Counted from the first letter of the stretch, positions 43,284 through 52,066 are shown. The stretch: DNA of 64,000 nt from Alphaproteobacteria bacterium (GCA_025350465.1 JANXXU010000016.1:62001-126000); one strand, 5' to 3'. The notes: generated from the letters alone by a model not told the origin. Numbers and translations: made by a program.

Positions 43284-43862
43284 ATGCGCACCGGTTCAGC
43301 TCGCACACTTTCTCTTCTGTCTTTCTTCATAGCTCTTGTTGGTGCATCTGCTGGCGTGGCCAAAGAGGCTGCGCCGCCCGGCAAAATCACCTGGAAAACC
43401 ATTGCCACGTGTCAGCCTCTACGCGACGCGCTACCGGGGCAGGGACTGTTCTTCGCGCGCACCAAGCTCAAGGACGGTCTTCCACAAGGCGTGGAAGTGC
43501 GAGGCTGTGGTGCTAACTGGAGATTTCGTCGTTGGTTGGCACATGGAGTCAATGATCTTATCAATTACGAGTTCTACGCACTGCCTTTTTATCGCCCCGG
43601 CCACTTCGACTTCTTACTGGTTATCGGGTTGGATGACGTACCGTATTATATGCTGCTTGCCGAAAAGAACGGCTATGACACCGCGTTCGAGTTCTCGACT
43701 ACACAGGGTATTTACTTTGGCCAAACCATGGCGCGCGACGGACGTTGGGACATCTACACCGACCAAATCGAAACTTTTACGTGCGCGAATGGAATAACAC
43801 TCAAGGATGATGGCTATCCTAAGCTCATCGACGCCGAGCAGGTGTGCAAACCCACCAAGTGA
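43284..43862 (+). CDS. Candidate periplasmic immunity protein of module 3
   Basis: About 192 residues: signal peptide (TLSLLSFFIALVGASAGVA), then a mixed alpha/beta domain with Cys (TCQPLRDALPGQGLFFART, VRGCGANW, FTCANG, EQVCKP). It follows orphan module 3 by ~60 bp. A piece of a close relative (QPLGGALPGQGLFFAHT) is stranded at 52579-52643, which shows that such genes are copied and lost around the locus. Confidence 0.58.
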   Translation: MRTGSARTLSLLSFFIALVGASAGVAKEAAPPGKITWKTIATCQPLRDALPGQGLFFARTKLKDGLPQGVEVRGCGANWRFRRWLAHGVNDLINYEFYALPFYRPGHFDFLLVIGLDDVPYYMLLAEKNGYDTAFEFSTTQGIYFGQTMARDGRWDIYTDQIETFTCANGITLKDDGYPKLIDAEQVCKPTK

Positions 43863-43977
43863 AACGCGACTGACAGTTAGCCGCGGACGTGCTCGAAAGA
43901 TCGAGCGGCTCACGCCCGGTGACAGTGAACGCCGGCCAACTGATCGGCACAAAGCTCGCTCACCTGGCGCCGCTCCA

Positions 43978-44286
43978 ATGACAATCTCGTTCAAGCTCTT
44001 GATAGTTATCTTGCTTCTGAGCGCCTTCGGCCCACAGTCCGTCGACGGTATTGCGGCGCCAGCATCACCTTCGGCACACGCATTCGTCCCGACGGAATCA
44101 TCAGAGGTTTTCAGTCCAGGATCGATGGATGCCACGACCAGAGATCTCGTGAAGGAGGCTTACGCGGCTGTGGCGCAACACAATTTGTCTTCAGCGATCG
44201 AGAAGATGCAAACCGCAGTCAATCGCTTAGTTCAACAACACAGTACGAACTTCGGCAAGCGCTGCCTCAAAATTAATCCAATATAG
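43978..44286 (+). CDS. Small secreted helical protein, possible immunity gene
   Basis: 102 residues; signal peptide (FKLLIVILLLSAFGPQSVDG), then a short helical hairpin region (DLVKEAYAAVAQHNLSSAIE, KMQTAVNRLVQQHSTN). It lies directly after the module 3 immunity candidate with no toxin domain of its own nearby, so it may be an immunity gene left behind after its module was lost. Confidence 0.45.
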   Translation: MTISFKLLIVILLLSAFGPQSVDGIAAPASPSAHAFVPTESSEVFSPGSMDATTRDLVKEAYAAVAQHNLSSAIEKMQTAVNRLVQQHSTNFGKRCLKINPI

Positions 44287-44549
44287 GTTCACCACGGCGT
44301 GCAATTGTCACAAAGCACTCTTATAAATGTAGGGCAGTCCATCGCCGTCGAACTCGGCGCGCGACGCTGCGAACCCCGCCGAACTGCGTTTCCGTGGCCT
44401 GAAGCTGCCACGGGGCTGCGCTCATCACAAACGGTGCTGAAATACGGAGGCTGAAGCAATAAGCGCACGGCCGCAGATGTTAGTTCTTCAAGGTGTCCGC
44501 TCGAAGGATCCGTATACAGATGAAAATGATGGCGCTCCTATTCGACCGC
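44287..44549. other. Degenerate stretch between module fragments
   Basis: No gene supported. Codon structure is lost and frames are short; it is probably decayed module DNA. Confidence 0.4.
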
Positions 44550-44672
44550 ATGGCACGAGGGAACTGCGGCGCGTCGACAAGCTGATCGAAGCGTGCCACG
44601 CGCCCAAGACACATAAGTAGCGTCTACTTGCTGAACTAAAGTCCGCGCCGACAAGCAAACCTGCAGTTCCTG
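44550..44672. repeat. Duplicate of the module 2 immunity gene tail
   Basis: Matches 42673-42804: the last ~26 codons of the immunity gene, its stop, the spacer and the breakpoint motif. It differs by a 9-base deletion between short gcgcc repeats and a few substitutions. Confidence 0.85.
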
Positions 44673-44915
44673 AGCCAAGGATCAGGTTTCGAACTTCGTC
44701 CAGCTCGCGCGCAACGAAGCGATCCGCCGCGACGGCCTGGCGGCGGCCAACACCAATGTCGATGCAGCAGCGCTCCAGCAGCAAGCGCCCAAGATCGTTG
44801 ACGACAATGTTCTATCGCTGTTGACCACGGGCCGCCCGCCCGATCAGCAGTCCCAATTGTCGCCTCCGGCTAATCTGCAGGCTTGCTGCCGCCGGTTAAG
44901 GCATACGCAAGCCTA
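44653..44915 (+). pseudogene. Internally deleted N-terminal region fragment
   Basis: Begins at the breakpoint motif, then after ~5 codons jumps to DQVSNFVQLARNEAIRRDGL and DNVLSLLTTGRPP (module 2 residues ~225-280). It runs out soon after into unrelated sequence. No toxin tip is attached. Confidence 0.72.
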
Positions 44916-44994
44916 ACCGCCCCGGGCCATCTGAAATCTCATTTCGCCAGCAACGGACGCGCACCTCGCGCGCGCCTCATGAGGAAACACGCAC

Positions 44995-45852
44995 ATGACG
45001 CTTTCCACCACCGCCGCTCGCGTCTCTTACGCGGGTAACGGCGCCACGACCTCGTTCGCCTTCGTCTTCAAGATTTGGGCGATGAGCGACCTGAAGGTTT
45101 TCTTGCGCGACACCACGTCGCTCGTCGACACCCTGCAAGTGCTCACGACCGACTACACCGTGTCGGGAACACTGCCCGGCACCGGCAACGTTGTGTTCAA
45201 TGCGGCGCCGGCGACGGGAAAAACCGTCGTCGTCCTGCGCGACGCGGCGACGACCCAAGATCTCGATCTCATCGCCAACGGCGCTTTCGCCGCCGACAAC
45301 GTGGAGACCGCGCTCGACAAGATCGCGGGCTACGTCCAGGCGCTCGAGGAACAGACCGGGCGCGCGTTGCTCCTGCCGGTCGGCACGAGCCTCGCGAATC
45401 TGGCGCTGCCCGAACCGCGCGCCGCGATCGCCAACAATCTTCTCGCCGTCAACGCGACCGGCGACGGCGTGACGGCGGTTGCCACCTCGACGCTCAATGC
45501 AGGGCAAGTGGTCAGCGCGTTCGTGCAGACATTGCTCGACGACATCGATGTCGCCACCGCGCGCCAAACGCTGGGGCTGCGGGCGCTTCGTCAAACCGGC
45601 ATCACCTATGACCCGGCATCGCTCGCCACCAATACCGAAACCGAGAGCGCCAACATCACCGTCACCGGTGCGGCGCTCGGCGACAGCGTGATGGTTTTCC
45701 CGCCTTACGACACGCAGGGCATCGTCATTCAGGGCCGCGTGACGGCGGCCAACACCGTGCGCATCCGCTGCCGCAACGGCACGGCCGGCACCATCGACCT
45801 CGCCAACTCCGCGGCGTGGGAAGTGTGGGTGTGGAAAGGCGGCCAGTCATGA
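44995..45852 (+). CDS. Phage tail-fibre N-terminal protein (T7-like)
   Basis: 285 residues. VSYAGNGATTSFAFVFKIWAMSDLKVFL near the start and DYTVSG...GNVVFNAAPATGKTVVVLRD are the hallmarks of T7-type tail-fibre N-terminal (attachment) domains. No long receptor-binding tip is present. GAGG precedes ATG 44995. Its end overlaps the endolysin start (ATGA). Confidence 0.82.
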   Translation: MTLSTTAARVSYAGNGATTSFAFVFKIWAMSDLKVFLRDTTSLVDTLQVLTTDYTVSGTLPGTGNVVFNAAPATGKTVVVLRDAATTQDLDLIANGAFAADNVETALDKIAGYVQALEEQTGRALLLPVGTSLANLALPEPRAAIANNLLAVNATGDGVTAVATSTLNAGQVVSAFVQTLLDDIDVATARQTLGLRALRQTGITYDPASLATNTETESANITVTGAALGDSVMVFPPYDTQGIVIQGRVTAANTVRIRCRNGTAGTIDLANSAAWEVWVWKGGQS

Positions 45853-46229
45853 CCTTGTCCGCCGCAAGTCTGCAGAAACTCGAGGGCGTGCACGCCGATC
45901 TCGTCAAGGTACTGGAAAAGGCGGCCGAGCAGGACGGCGTCGCCTTCGTCGTCACCGAAGGCATGCGCGCGATCAAGCGTCAGCGCGATCTCTTCGTCCA
46001 CGGCGCGACGACGACGATGAAGTCGCGCCATCTGAGCGGCCACGCGGTCGACCTCGCCGTGCTCATCGGCGGGGAGATCAGCTGGAGTTGGCCGCTCTAC
46101 GCGCAGCTTGCGTTGGTGATGAAGAAGGCCGCGGGCGAGGTCGGCGTGCCGATCGAATGGGGCGGCGATTGGCGCACCTTCAAGGACGGCCCGCATTTTC
46201 AATTGCCGTGGGGCGCCTATCCCGGATGA
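45849..46229 (+). CDS. Phage endolysin, M15 D-Ala/Glu peptidase
   Basis: 126 residues. SRHLSGHAVDLAVLIGG carries the HxxGxAxD zinc motif, IEWGGDWRTFKDGPHFQLP the closing WGGDW and H of M15 peptidases such as T5 endolysin. It cuts the peptidoglycan stem peptide at lysis. No signal peptide, so it depends on a holin. It overlaps the tail-fibre gene by four bases. Confidence 0.9.
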   Translation: MTLSAASLQKLEGVHADLVKVLEKAAEQDGVAFVVTEGMRAIKRQRDLFVHGATTTMKSRHLSGHAVDLAVLIGGEISWSWPLYAQLALVMKKAAGEVGVPIEWGGDWRTFKDGPHFQLPWGAYPG

Positions 46230-46255
46230 GCGCGAACGAGTGGCGACAAAAATGA

Positions 46256-46546
46256 GTGAGGACAAAGATGTGGCTGGATGTTTTCGGTCTCGGCAGCGCC
46301 GAGCGAGAGGAGAGTTTCAAGATGGCACTCGATTTGGCCCGGCCCGCGCCCGGTGAGGACAAGAATTTGGCGCTCCATTCCGAAATCTGCGCGCGCCGCT
46401 TTCGCGCCCTCGTCGATCTCTTGAAGGCGCAATACGATCAAAGCCGTGCCAACAAGGGCCTGATCTTCGTGGTGATCGCACTCCTGATCGTCACCAAAGT
46501 CGTGACCGTCGATGCATTGATCGGCGCGCTTCGGGCTGTGTTTTAG
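46256..46546 (+). CDS. Small phage membrane protein
   Basis: 92-96 residues (GTG 46256 or ATG 46268). Helical N-terminus (AREESFKMALDLARP-like), then one C-terminal membrane helix (GLIFVVIALLIVTKVVTVDALIGAL). It follows the endolysin gene, so a lysis-related role such as an anti-holin or holin helper is possible; family unknown. Confidence 0.6.
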   Translation: MRTKMWLDVFGLGSAEREESFKMALDLARPAPGEDKNLALHSEICARRFRALVDLLKAQYDQSRANKGLIFVVIALLIVTKVVTVDALIGALRAVF

Positions 46547-46688
46547 GCCAGCGCCATAAGCACACTCGCGCTTGTTGCAACCGATAGCTGCAAGGTGAAG
46601 CCGCTGCCAGCATCGGGCGAACGCGCCGCCCGTTCCGCTCGCGATGAAATCTGCCTATGGTCCCCGCCGGAAAATGGAAGCGGGGGAA

Positions 46689-47165
46689 ATGCGCCGCATC
46701 ATCGCCGCATCTGCGCTCGTTGCGTTCGGGCTCGCCGCGAACGCCGCAGCGGAAGAACAAGACTCGGTTGAGGCCTACAACGCGCGCATGCTTGGCGTCG
46801 GCGAGAAGACGCGCGCCGTTGTCGAGGCGTGCGAGGCAAAGCGCAGAGCCGGCGAACTGAGCGGCGAAGCGGCCGTCGTCGAATGCGCCAATCCGGACCT
46901 GCTCGCGGCCTATGTCGACGCGCGCGTCCTCTATCTCGATCTCATGAAACTCTGGCTCGCGGCAAAGCTCGACGCGGCGAAGAAGCTCGATCATGGCGAT
47001 ATCACGCGCCCGCAACACGATCTCGAACTTGCCGACTGGCGTTTGAAGATCGCCAACGAAGAAGAGCGCCGCAAGAAAGCCGCGGTCGATGCGCTCGCCG
47101 GGCACGATCCCGAACCGCACACGCCCGCGTGCTACGCCCTTGGCAGCGACAAATATTGCTTCTGA
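46689..47165 (+). CDS. Secreted helical protein, unknown
   Basis: 158 residues. Signal peptide (IIAASALVAFGLAANAAA), then long charged helices (EKTRAVVEACEAKRRAGEL, KLDAAKKLDHGDITRPQHDL) and a Cys-containing end (PACYALGSDKYCF). No family. It may be a host gene or another leftover immunity gene; it sits between the lysis genes and module 4. Confidence 0.5.
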   Translation: MRRIIAASALVAFGLAANAAAEEQDSVEAYNARMLGVGEKTRAVVEACEAKRRAGELSGEAAVVECANPDLLAAYVDARVLYLDLMKLWLAAKLDAAKKLDHGDITRPQHDLELADWRLKIANEEERRKKAAVDALAGHDPEPHTPACYALGSDKYCF

Positions 47166-47265
47166 GCGAAAAGTCGCTGCGGGTGTCTTAGAACTCCTGC
47201 TCTCAGATCATCTGCGCCGAATATTCACTGTCATCCCGGAAGCTAGATGCGTCCGAACGCGGTCA

Positions 47266-47412
47266 GCGTTCGGGTAACGCGTCTGCTGTCCGGGACCCAG
47301 AGGATCGTAGCGCACGGCCCCGCTGTGGAGCGCGCACGCGCCGATGCGCGTCCACTCTCGCTTTCCAAGGAAAAACCCACGAGCGAAACGTGTGCGACCT
47401 GCGCCGTCAACG
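47266..47412. repeat. Decayed copy of the 52.7-kb leader and Zn-ribbon start
   Basis: Resembles 52658-52764: agcgttcgg(g/a)taacgc, then tttccaaggaaaaaccca and the first codons SETCATCA of the Cys-rich gene at 52743. The start ATG has become ACG here and the frame soon breaks. Confidence 0.7.
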
Positions 47413-47464
47413 CGGAATTCGGACTGCAGGCTACCAACGACACAACATTGTGAGGCGCTAAGCC

Positions 47465-48925
47465 ATGTCTCCACCTATTCGTATCGTCTCGCCCGAGTTG
47501 ACCGTGCCGATTCTCGATGCGCCGCGGCTGAAGCCCGTCGACGTGTCGAGCGGCCTTGAGTCCGTCGCCGGCGGTCTCGAAGATTTGACGCGTGCGCACA
47601 AGATCACCGAGGTGAACGACGCACTGATCGGTTTCACCGATGCCTTTCGCGATCTCGATGCGAACGTGCGCGCCGCTCCCTGGGATCAAAAGCAACACAC
47701 GTTCGCAGAAGGTGCGGACAGCATCCGCCGGCAATTTCTCAATCCAGTCACCGGTAAGCTTCAACGCCAGGCGCTCGAGCCCGAGTTCGATCGCACCGTG
47801 GGCATCTATCGCGCCCACACCGCTCACGATGCCTTCAGGGCCGAGGCTGCGCACAACATCGCCGCCGCCGGCATCGCGACGGGGAAGATCGCCGCTCAAG
47901 TCGCCATCGCCCGCTCGCCGCAAGAGCGCGAGATGCTGGTCGACCAAGCGACCGGGCTCAACGATCGTCTGGCCATCGGCGGCTTCATCAACGAGGACCA
48001 GCGTCAGCAAGCGAATCTCCAATTCCTGAACCAGGCGGATGTCGCGTCGGTTCAGGCGGCCCTCGACGATCCCAACCGCGATCCCTCCGCTCTCGCGCGC
48101 ACGCTGACGCAGCGCAAGCAGTACTTTCATTTGGATCCGGAGCAGGTTTCGAACTTCGCCCAACTCGCACGCAACGAAGCGATCCGCCGCGACTCGGTTG
48201 GGAAGGCGGTTTCAAGCGTCGCCGATATCGCAGCGGCCAGCGATGCGGCGATTGCGGCGAAAGCCGCCGTGCAATCGCGTTTAACGACGGGACGGCCGCT
48301 CGACGATACGGGGCAAAACGCGATCAAAGGCTTACCGCCCGAGCAGCAGTCCGAATATCAAGCAGCGGCCGACAGCGCTGGCCAAATCTTCGGCAAGGTC
48401 GGCGACATGCGTACGCTGCCGCCGGAGAAGATCGCCGCCGCGCTCGATGCGCTAAAGCCGCTCGGCGCCGGCATTCACCAGCAAGCGCAAGACCTCGCGA
48501 ACGGCATCATGGCCGACCGCGTCCGCGATCCGGCTCGCGCCATGCGCGACGCCATTCCAAGCGTCGCCAATGCCTGGGCCGCATATGAGGCCAACAACAC
48601 ACCCGAGAATTTGCAAGCGGCAGCGAAGCTGAGCCAAGCCGCACAAACCGCACTCGGCATTCCGCCCGATCAACGAGGTTTGCTGCCGAATGATCTCGCG
48701 GAGAGCGAAGCGCGCACCATCCTGAATGCCGCGCCGGCCAATCAGCTCACCGCCTTGCGCGATCTCAAAGCACGCTACGGCGCCTATGTGCCGAGCGTGT
48801 TGCAGCAGATCGATCCCTTCATCTCGCCGCAATTACGCGAAGCCGCCGGCCAACCCTCAGACCTTGTGGGTGATCTCGTCTGGCGTCGCCACGAACAGCG
48901 GTGCACCCGCATCGGACGTATCTGA
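47465..48925 (+). CDS. Module 4: virion-like N-terminal region
   Basis: 486 residues. Same opening as modules 1 and 2 (PPIRIVSPELTVPILDAPRL) and collinear up to GDLVWRR, more diverged, with a replaced stretch around residues 240-290. After VWRR the frame is lost. Compared with module 2 (VWRRAVAEAG), about 8 bases are missing between two gtcgc repeats near 48880-48890. The in-frame continuation, VATNSGAPASDV, is in the frame of 48885-49640. Confidence 0.78.
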   Translation: MSPPIRIVSPELTVPILDAPRLKPVDVSSGLESVAGGLEDLTRAHKITEVNDALIGFTDAFRDLDANVRAAPWDQKQHTFAEGADSIRRQFLNPVTGKLQRQALEPEFDRTVGIYRAHTAHDAFRAEAAHNIAAAGIATGKIAAQVAIARSPQEREMLVDQATGLNDRLAIGGFINEDQRQQANLQFLNQADVASVQAALDDPNRDPSALARTLTQRKQYFHLDPEQVSNFAQLARNEAIRRDSVGKAVSSVADIAAASDAAIAAKAAVQSRLTTGRPLDDTGQNAIKGLPPEQQSEYQAAADSAGQIFGKVGDMRTLPPEKIAAALDALKPLGAGIHQQAQDLANGIMADRVRDPARAMRDAIPSVANAWAAYEANNTPENLQAAAKLSQAAQTALGIPPDQRGLLPNDLAESEARTILNAAPANQLTALRDLKARYGAYVPSVLQQIDPFISPQLREAAGQPSDLVGDLVWRRHEQRCTRIGRI

Positions 48926-49640
48926 ATCAGCGACGGTGAGAGCGGTCCCGAACGACACGCAAACTTTGCAGCTCTCGACGGAAGACGGCAGCACACTTGT
49001 TGCTCAAGCACCAAGCGCAGACGCGGCTGCGGGATCAAATGCGGATCAGCCGGAAGGTGATTCAAACAGCACGCCGTTGTGGCAGCCGGTGAATGCAGCC
49101 ATCTCACTTCCGGAATTGCAGGAGGAGGAATATCTGGCGACCGCGTCGCCAGAAGAGCGTCGCAAATATCTCCAAGCCGAAACACAAGCCGCCGAAATCG
49201 TACTCCCCTTCCTCGGCAAAGCGCTCTACGAGCTAAGCCCGTTTTCTCAAGTTGGTGAATTTGTCGATGACGTGAAGGCGGGCAGCTACGCGGCGGCCGC
49301 CATCGCGGTTTTGATGGTCATTCCAGCGCTAAAGGGGGTCCGCGTCACCCATCACATCATTGCGCGGTTGGCACGGCAACATAAACAGCTCAGAAGGTAT
49401 ATTGAAGATTTCGGTATCGACATTGACGATCCCGTTAATCTCGCGCGACTGGTCGAGGATGTTCATCGCGTGCTACATACGAACAATTACTATACCTACG
49501 TTGAGCGACTAGTTCGCAACGCAAAGAGTTCGGACGATATGCGTACTGTATTGCAGGACATCAAGAAATTGTTAGAGGGACTAGAAACGCGCCAGGATTC
49601 ACGACGGCTGTTTCCGCCTAAGAGCCGGCCGAAGATTTAG
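48885..49640 (+). CDS. Module 4: AHH-type HNH nuclease toxin tip (frame-broken from N-region)
   Basis: About 252 residues. An acidic linker is followed by a hydrophobic pre-toxin segment (FVDDVKAGSYAAAAIAVLMV) as in many polymorphic toxins. The tip has THHIIARL, IEDFGIDIDDPVNLARL and EDVHRVLHTNNYYTYVERLV, which is the AHH motif and the Asn-His pattern of AHH nucleases (HNH/ENDO VII superfamily). It should cut nucleic acid in the target cytoplasm. The stop codon abuts the ATG of the Imm11-like gene. A GTG at 48936 is a possible independent start. Confidence 0.78.
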   Translation, partial: VATNSGAPASDVSESATVRAVPNDTQTLQLSTEDGSTLVAQAPSADAAAGSNADQPEGDSNSTPLWQPVNAAISLPELQEEEYLATASPEERRKYLQAETQAAEIVLPFLGKALYELSPFSQVGEFVDDVKAGSYAAAAIAVLMVIPALKGVRVTHHIIARLARQHKQLRRYIEDFGIDIDDPVNLARLVEDVHRVLHTNNYYTYVERLVRNAKSSDDMRTVLQDIKKLLEGLETRQDSRRLFPPKSRPKI

Positions 49641-50201
49641 ATGGCGGATCACATTTACGAGCTGCGCCCAGACCTGGACTACGTCGGCCTGACGTTTGTT
49701 GACGCTCGGAATTTTATTTTCCCGTACGAGCGTCGGTTCGAAACCCTCTGTCGAATGGCGATGCCTCTTGAGGTAGAGCTCAATGATGAAAACGCGCGCG
49801 CCGATACTGATCCAGTTCCCGATTTCCCGCATTTCTCCGTAGGCGAATGCTGTTTCAGTTTGGGAGCTTGGGCGGCGGTCAGCGATGTCAAAGTGAAAGG
49901 CAAGACCGCGCGCTTGGCCTACAACGACGGAAAAAAAATATCGGAATTTGTCCTGCTTGAGCCACCTAGCTTTGATTGCCTCGATTTTGATCTATCAGAC
50001 GTGCAATTTTTTGATGAAGCGCGAACCCGGGTCAAATGGGTTGAAAACATCGTGCTTCGAAACGTAGCGGCGATCGATGTCGATATCTTTAAAGTCCGGC
50101 ACGTCGGCTGGACAGTGTTCTGCACTGAGAAATGTAAACGACTTATCGTGAAGAACCAATTGACCGGCTTTGAATTTCGTAAAGTGCCTGTCACTACCTG
50201 A
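49641..50201 (+). CDS. Candidate Imm11-like cytoplasmic immunity protein of module 4
   Basis: 186 residues with no signal peptide or membrane helix. It opens MADHIYELRPDLDYVG and closes with SEKxK-like FCTEKCKRLIVKNQLTGFEF, similar to DUF1629/Imm11 proteins, which commonly end in TG(A/F)EF and accompany polymorphic nucleases. It starts on the base after the nuclease stop codon, the tightest toxin-immunity spacing in the locus. Cytoplasmic placement fits a nuclease target. Confidence 0.68.
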   Translation: MADHIYELRPDLDYVGLTFVDARNFIFPYERRFETLCRMAMPLEVELNDENARADTDPVPDFPHFSVGECCFSLGAWAAVSDVKVKGKTARLAYNDGKKISEFVLLEPPSFDCLDFDLSDVQFFDEARTRVKWVENIVLRNVAAIDVDIFKVRHVGWTVFCTEKCKRLIVKNQLTGFEFRKVPVTT

Positions 50202-51689
50202 CCTTGTCACACACTCCGCCTCAAAAAAGCGAATCTGCAGTTCCTGAGCCAGGCCGATGTCGCGTCGGTTCAGGCGGCACTCGACGACCCCAACCGCGAT
50301 CCCTCCGCTCTCGCGCGCACCATCCTCAACGCCGCGCCCGCCGATCAGCTCGCCGCGTTGCGCGATCTCAAAGCGCGCTACGGGGCCTATGCGCCGAGCG
50401 TGCTGCAGCAAATCGATCGTTTCTTCGCCCCGCAACTGCGCGAAGCCGCCGCACAACCCTCTGACCTCGCCGGCGAACTCGTCTGGCGCCGAGCCGTCGC
50501 TGATGCAGGGCCGAGTGGTCCAATGCCCAACTTGACTCAGATGCGCGACGCGCGCTTCCAACTAACTGGCAAGACATTGGCGAGCGGGCAGGGCGACGGC
50601 CCCATTCAAGAGGCCACGGCCACACGGACGACATCGACCGATGCGAATTCACGAAACAGCCCGGCGCAGGAACCGCCACCAGAGGATGGTCCAGTCGCAC
50701 TGCCGCGCGAAAAGCCGCCTGTACAGCCGCACGACCAAACCGACGTCATTCTTGGCCGCCTCTATTCCCGCAACAATCGATATTTTCACATTCCGATTAA
50801 TCCGCTCACCGGCCGTGAAGATCCCACGATTGTGAAAGGGCTTGAAACGCTTGCTCGCGATTTCGATGGCACCGATCTTGGCCTTGGCGCGTTGCGGCCC
50901 GACGAGAGTTGGCTCAAGTCGATACGCCAGGGCGGATCGTTCGCCGATGATCCGAACATGCGCGGTCTTATCGTGCTCGATGCGAACGGCTCGCCGGTCA
51001 CTGCCTTTCGAAAGAAAGTTATTGTCACATGGGATGAACTCTTCGCGCGCGGCGAGTTTGCGAAGATGCAGGAGGAAAACGCGTGGCCGCCGTCAAAGCC
51101 GACCGGCATGCAAATTCGTTGGGGCGCTCCGACGCAAACTGCCAATTTGCCGCCCGATTGGCGAGCCGCCCAAGAAAAATTTCGCCTGGGCGACGGAAGC
51201 CCCGCGATCATTGACCCGAGGGCGTGGGGAGTGGGTGAAGACGCCGATGTGTTTGCAAACGTGGCGCAGGCCGCCGCCGATGGACAACCTGGTTACAAAC
51301 CTACGCTGCCAAATGCGATTCAGAGAGCGCTGGCCACCGGCAGGCCACAATTTGTAGAGCTAACACTGCCAGTCGAGCCCTCTTACAGTTCGGCCCGTGG
51401 CAAGGTCTTGGGTTTCTACTCGATGGTTGTCCGGGGTGTCGTCACCATTCGTGACGGCCGATACTTGATTCTAGGTCAAGGCGCAGTGGAGGATACAGGC
51501 GCTTTCAACTATGACGTGGATAATCTTGAGCATCGGAGCTTGGGCGGAAATGCACTTCTCATTGGTGCGCACGTTGTTCCAGACCCCACGTCCCAGTTTA
51601 CTGTTCCCATTGGTATGCCAGGTACTGAATTCTGGATTGCAGGCAACCGGTCGGCGGCGGTACGCGTTTGGGGAACGCTTCCACGCTGA
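50202..51689 (+). CDS. Module 5: deleted N-region with colicin-M-like tip
   Basis: The frame is open from the preceding stop. It starts at the shared breakpoint (ANLQFLSQADV), joins SALART to ILNAAPADQLAALRDL (a ~230-residue in-frame deletion relative to module 2), and keeps GELVWRRAVADAG. A ~300-residue unique tip follows. Near its end, NYDVDNLEHRS has the Y-D-x5-H-R spacing of the colicin M catalytic motif, although the Asp two before Tyr is Phe. Colicin M cleaves the lipid II precursor in the periplasm. There is no obvious start codon; TTG 50358 is possible. Confidence 0.62.
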   Translation, partial: PCHTLRLKKANLQFLSQADVASVQAALDDPNRDPSALARTILNAAPADQLAALRDLKARYGAYAPSVLQQIDRFFAPQLREAAAQPSDLAGELVWRRAVADAGPSGPMPNLTQMRDARFQLTGKTLASGQGDGPIQEATATRTTSTDANSRNSPAQEPPPEDGPVALPREKPPVQPHDQTDVILGRLYSRNNRYFHIPINPLTGREDPTIVKGLETLARDFDGTDLGLGALRPDESWLKSIRQGGSFADDPNMRGLIVLDANGSPVTAFRKKVIVTWDELFARGEFAKMQEENAWPPSKPTGMQIRWGAPTQTANLPPDWRAAQEKFRLGDGSPAIIDPRAWGVGEDADVFANVAQAAADGQPGYKPTLPNAIQRALATGRPQFVELTLPVEPSYSSARGKVLGFYSMVVRGVVTIRDGRYLILGQGAVEDTGAFNYDVDNLEHRSLGGNALLIGAHVVPDPTSQFTVPIGMPGTEFWIAGNRSAAVRVWGTLPR

Positions 51690-51709
51690 CAGGCAGTAGA
51701 GGCAAGACG

Positions 51710-52066
51710 GTGTTGCGCAGCTTCGTGATCGTCGTGGTCGTAGCCATCTTGGCACTGACCGCAAAGGCTTACGATGATCGGATGGTCTCGAGTTGCGAGG
51801 CGCGTGACTTTGCGACACGTGAGCGCGATGCAAGACAGATGCTCGTCCACGACTGGACAAAAAGCCACCGCCCAAACGACAAAACTGCGCTCCCCGACGA
51901 CATCCAGCCCTCGCAACTGCTCTCAGAAGAGCCGCCACTGGGGTGGGTAGCGTTGTACACGCCCGCGTCCGGAGGTGTTGCGTTCCTGATTTCCTATGAT
52001 CGCTACTGCAATATGACCGTTAGGAGTCAGTCGTGCCTTGGCCGATTTTGTCCCTTCATCCCTTGA
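51710..52066 (+). CDS. Membrane-anchored immunity candidate 5a
   Basis: About 118 residues: N-terminal membrane helix (SFVIVVVVAILALTAKA), then a periplasmic domain with Cys (SSCEARD, YCNMTV, SCLGRFCPF). The motif DWTKSHRPNDKTALPDDI recurs in the next gene (HWTKRQRPNDRSALPNDI), so the two are paralogues. Size, anchor and disulfides match the general plan of colicin M immunity proteins. Start GTG 51710 or TTG 51713. Confidence 0.58.
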   Translation: MLRSFVIVVVVAILALTAKAYDDRMVSSCEARDFATRERDARQMLVHDWTKSHRPNDKTALPDDIQPSQLLSEEPPLGWVALYTPASGGVAFLISYDRYCNMTVRSQSCLGRFCPFIP

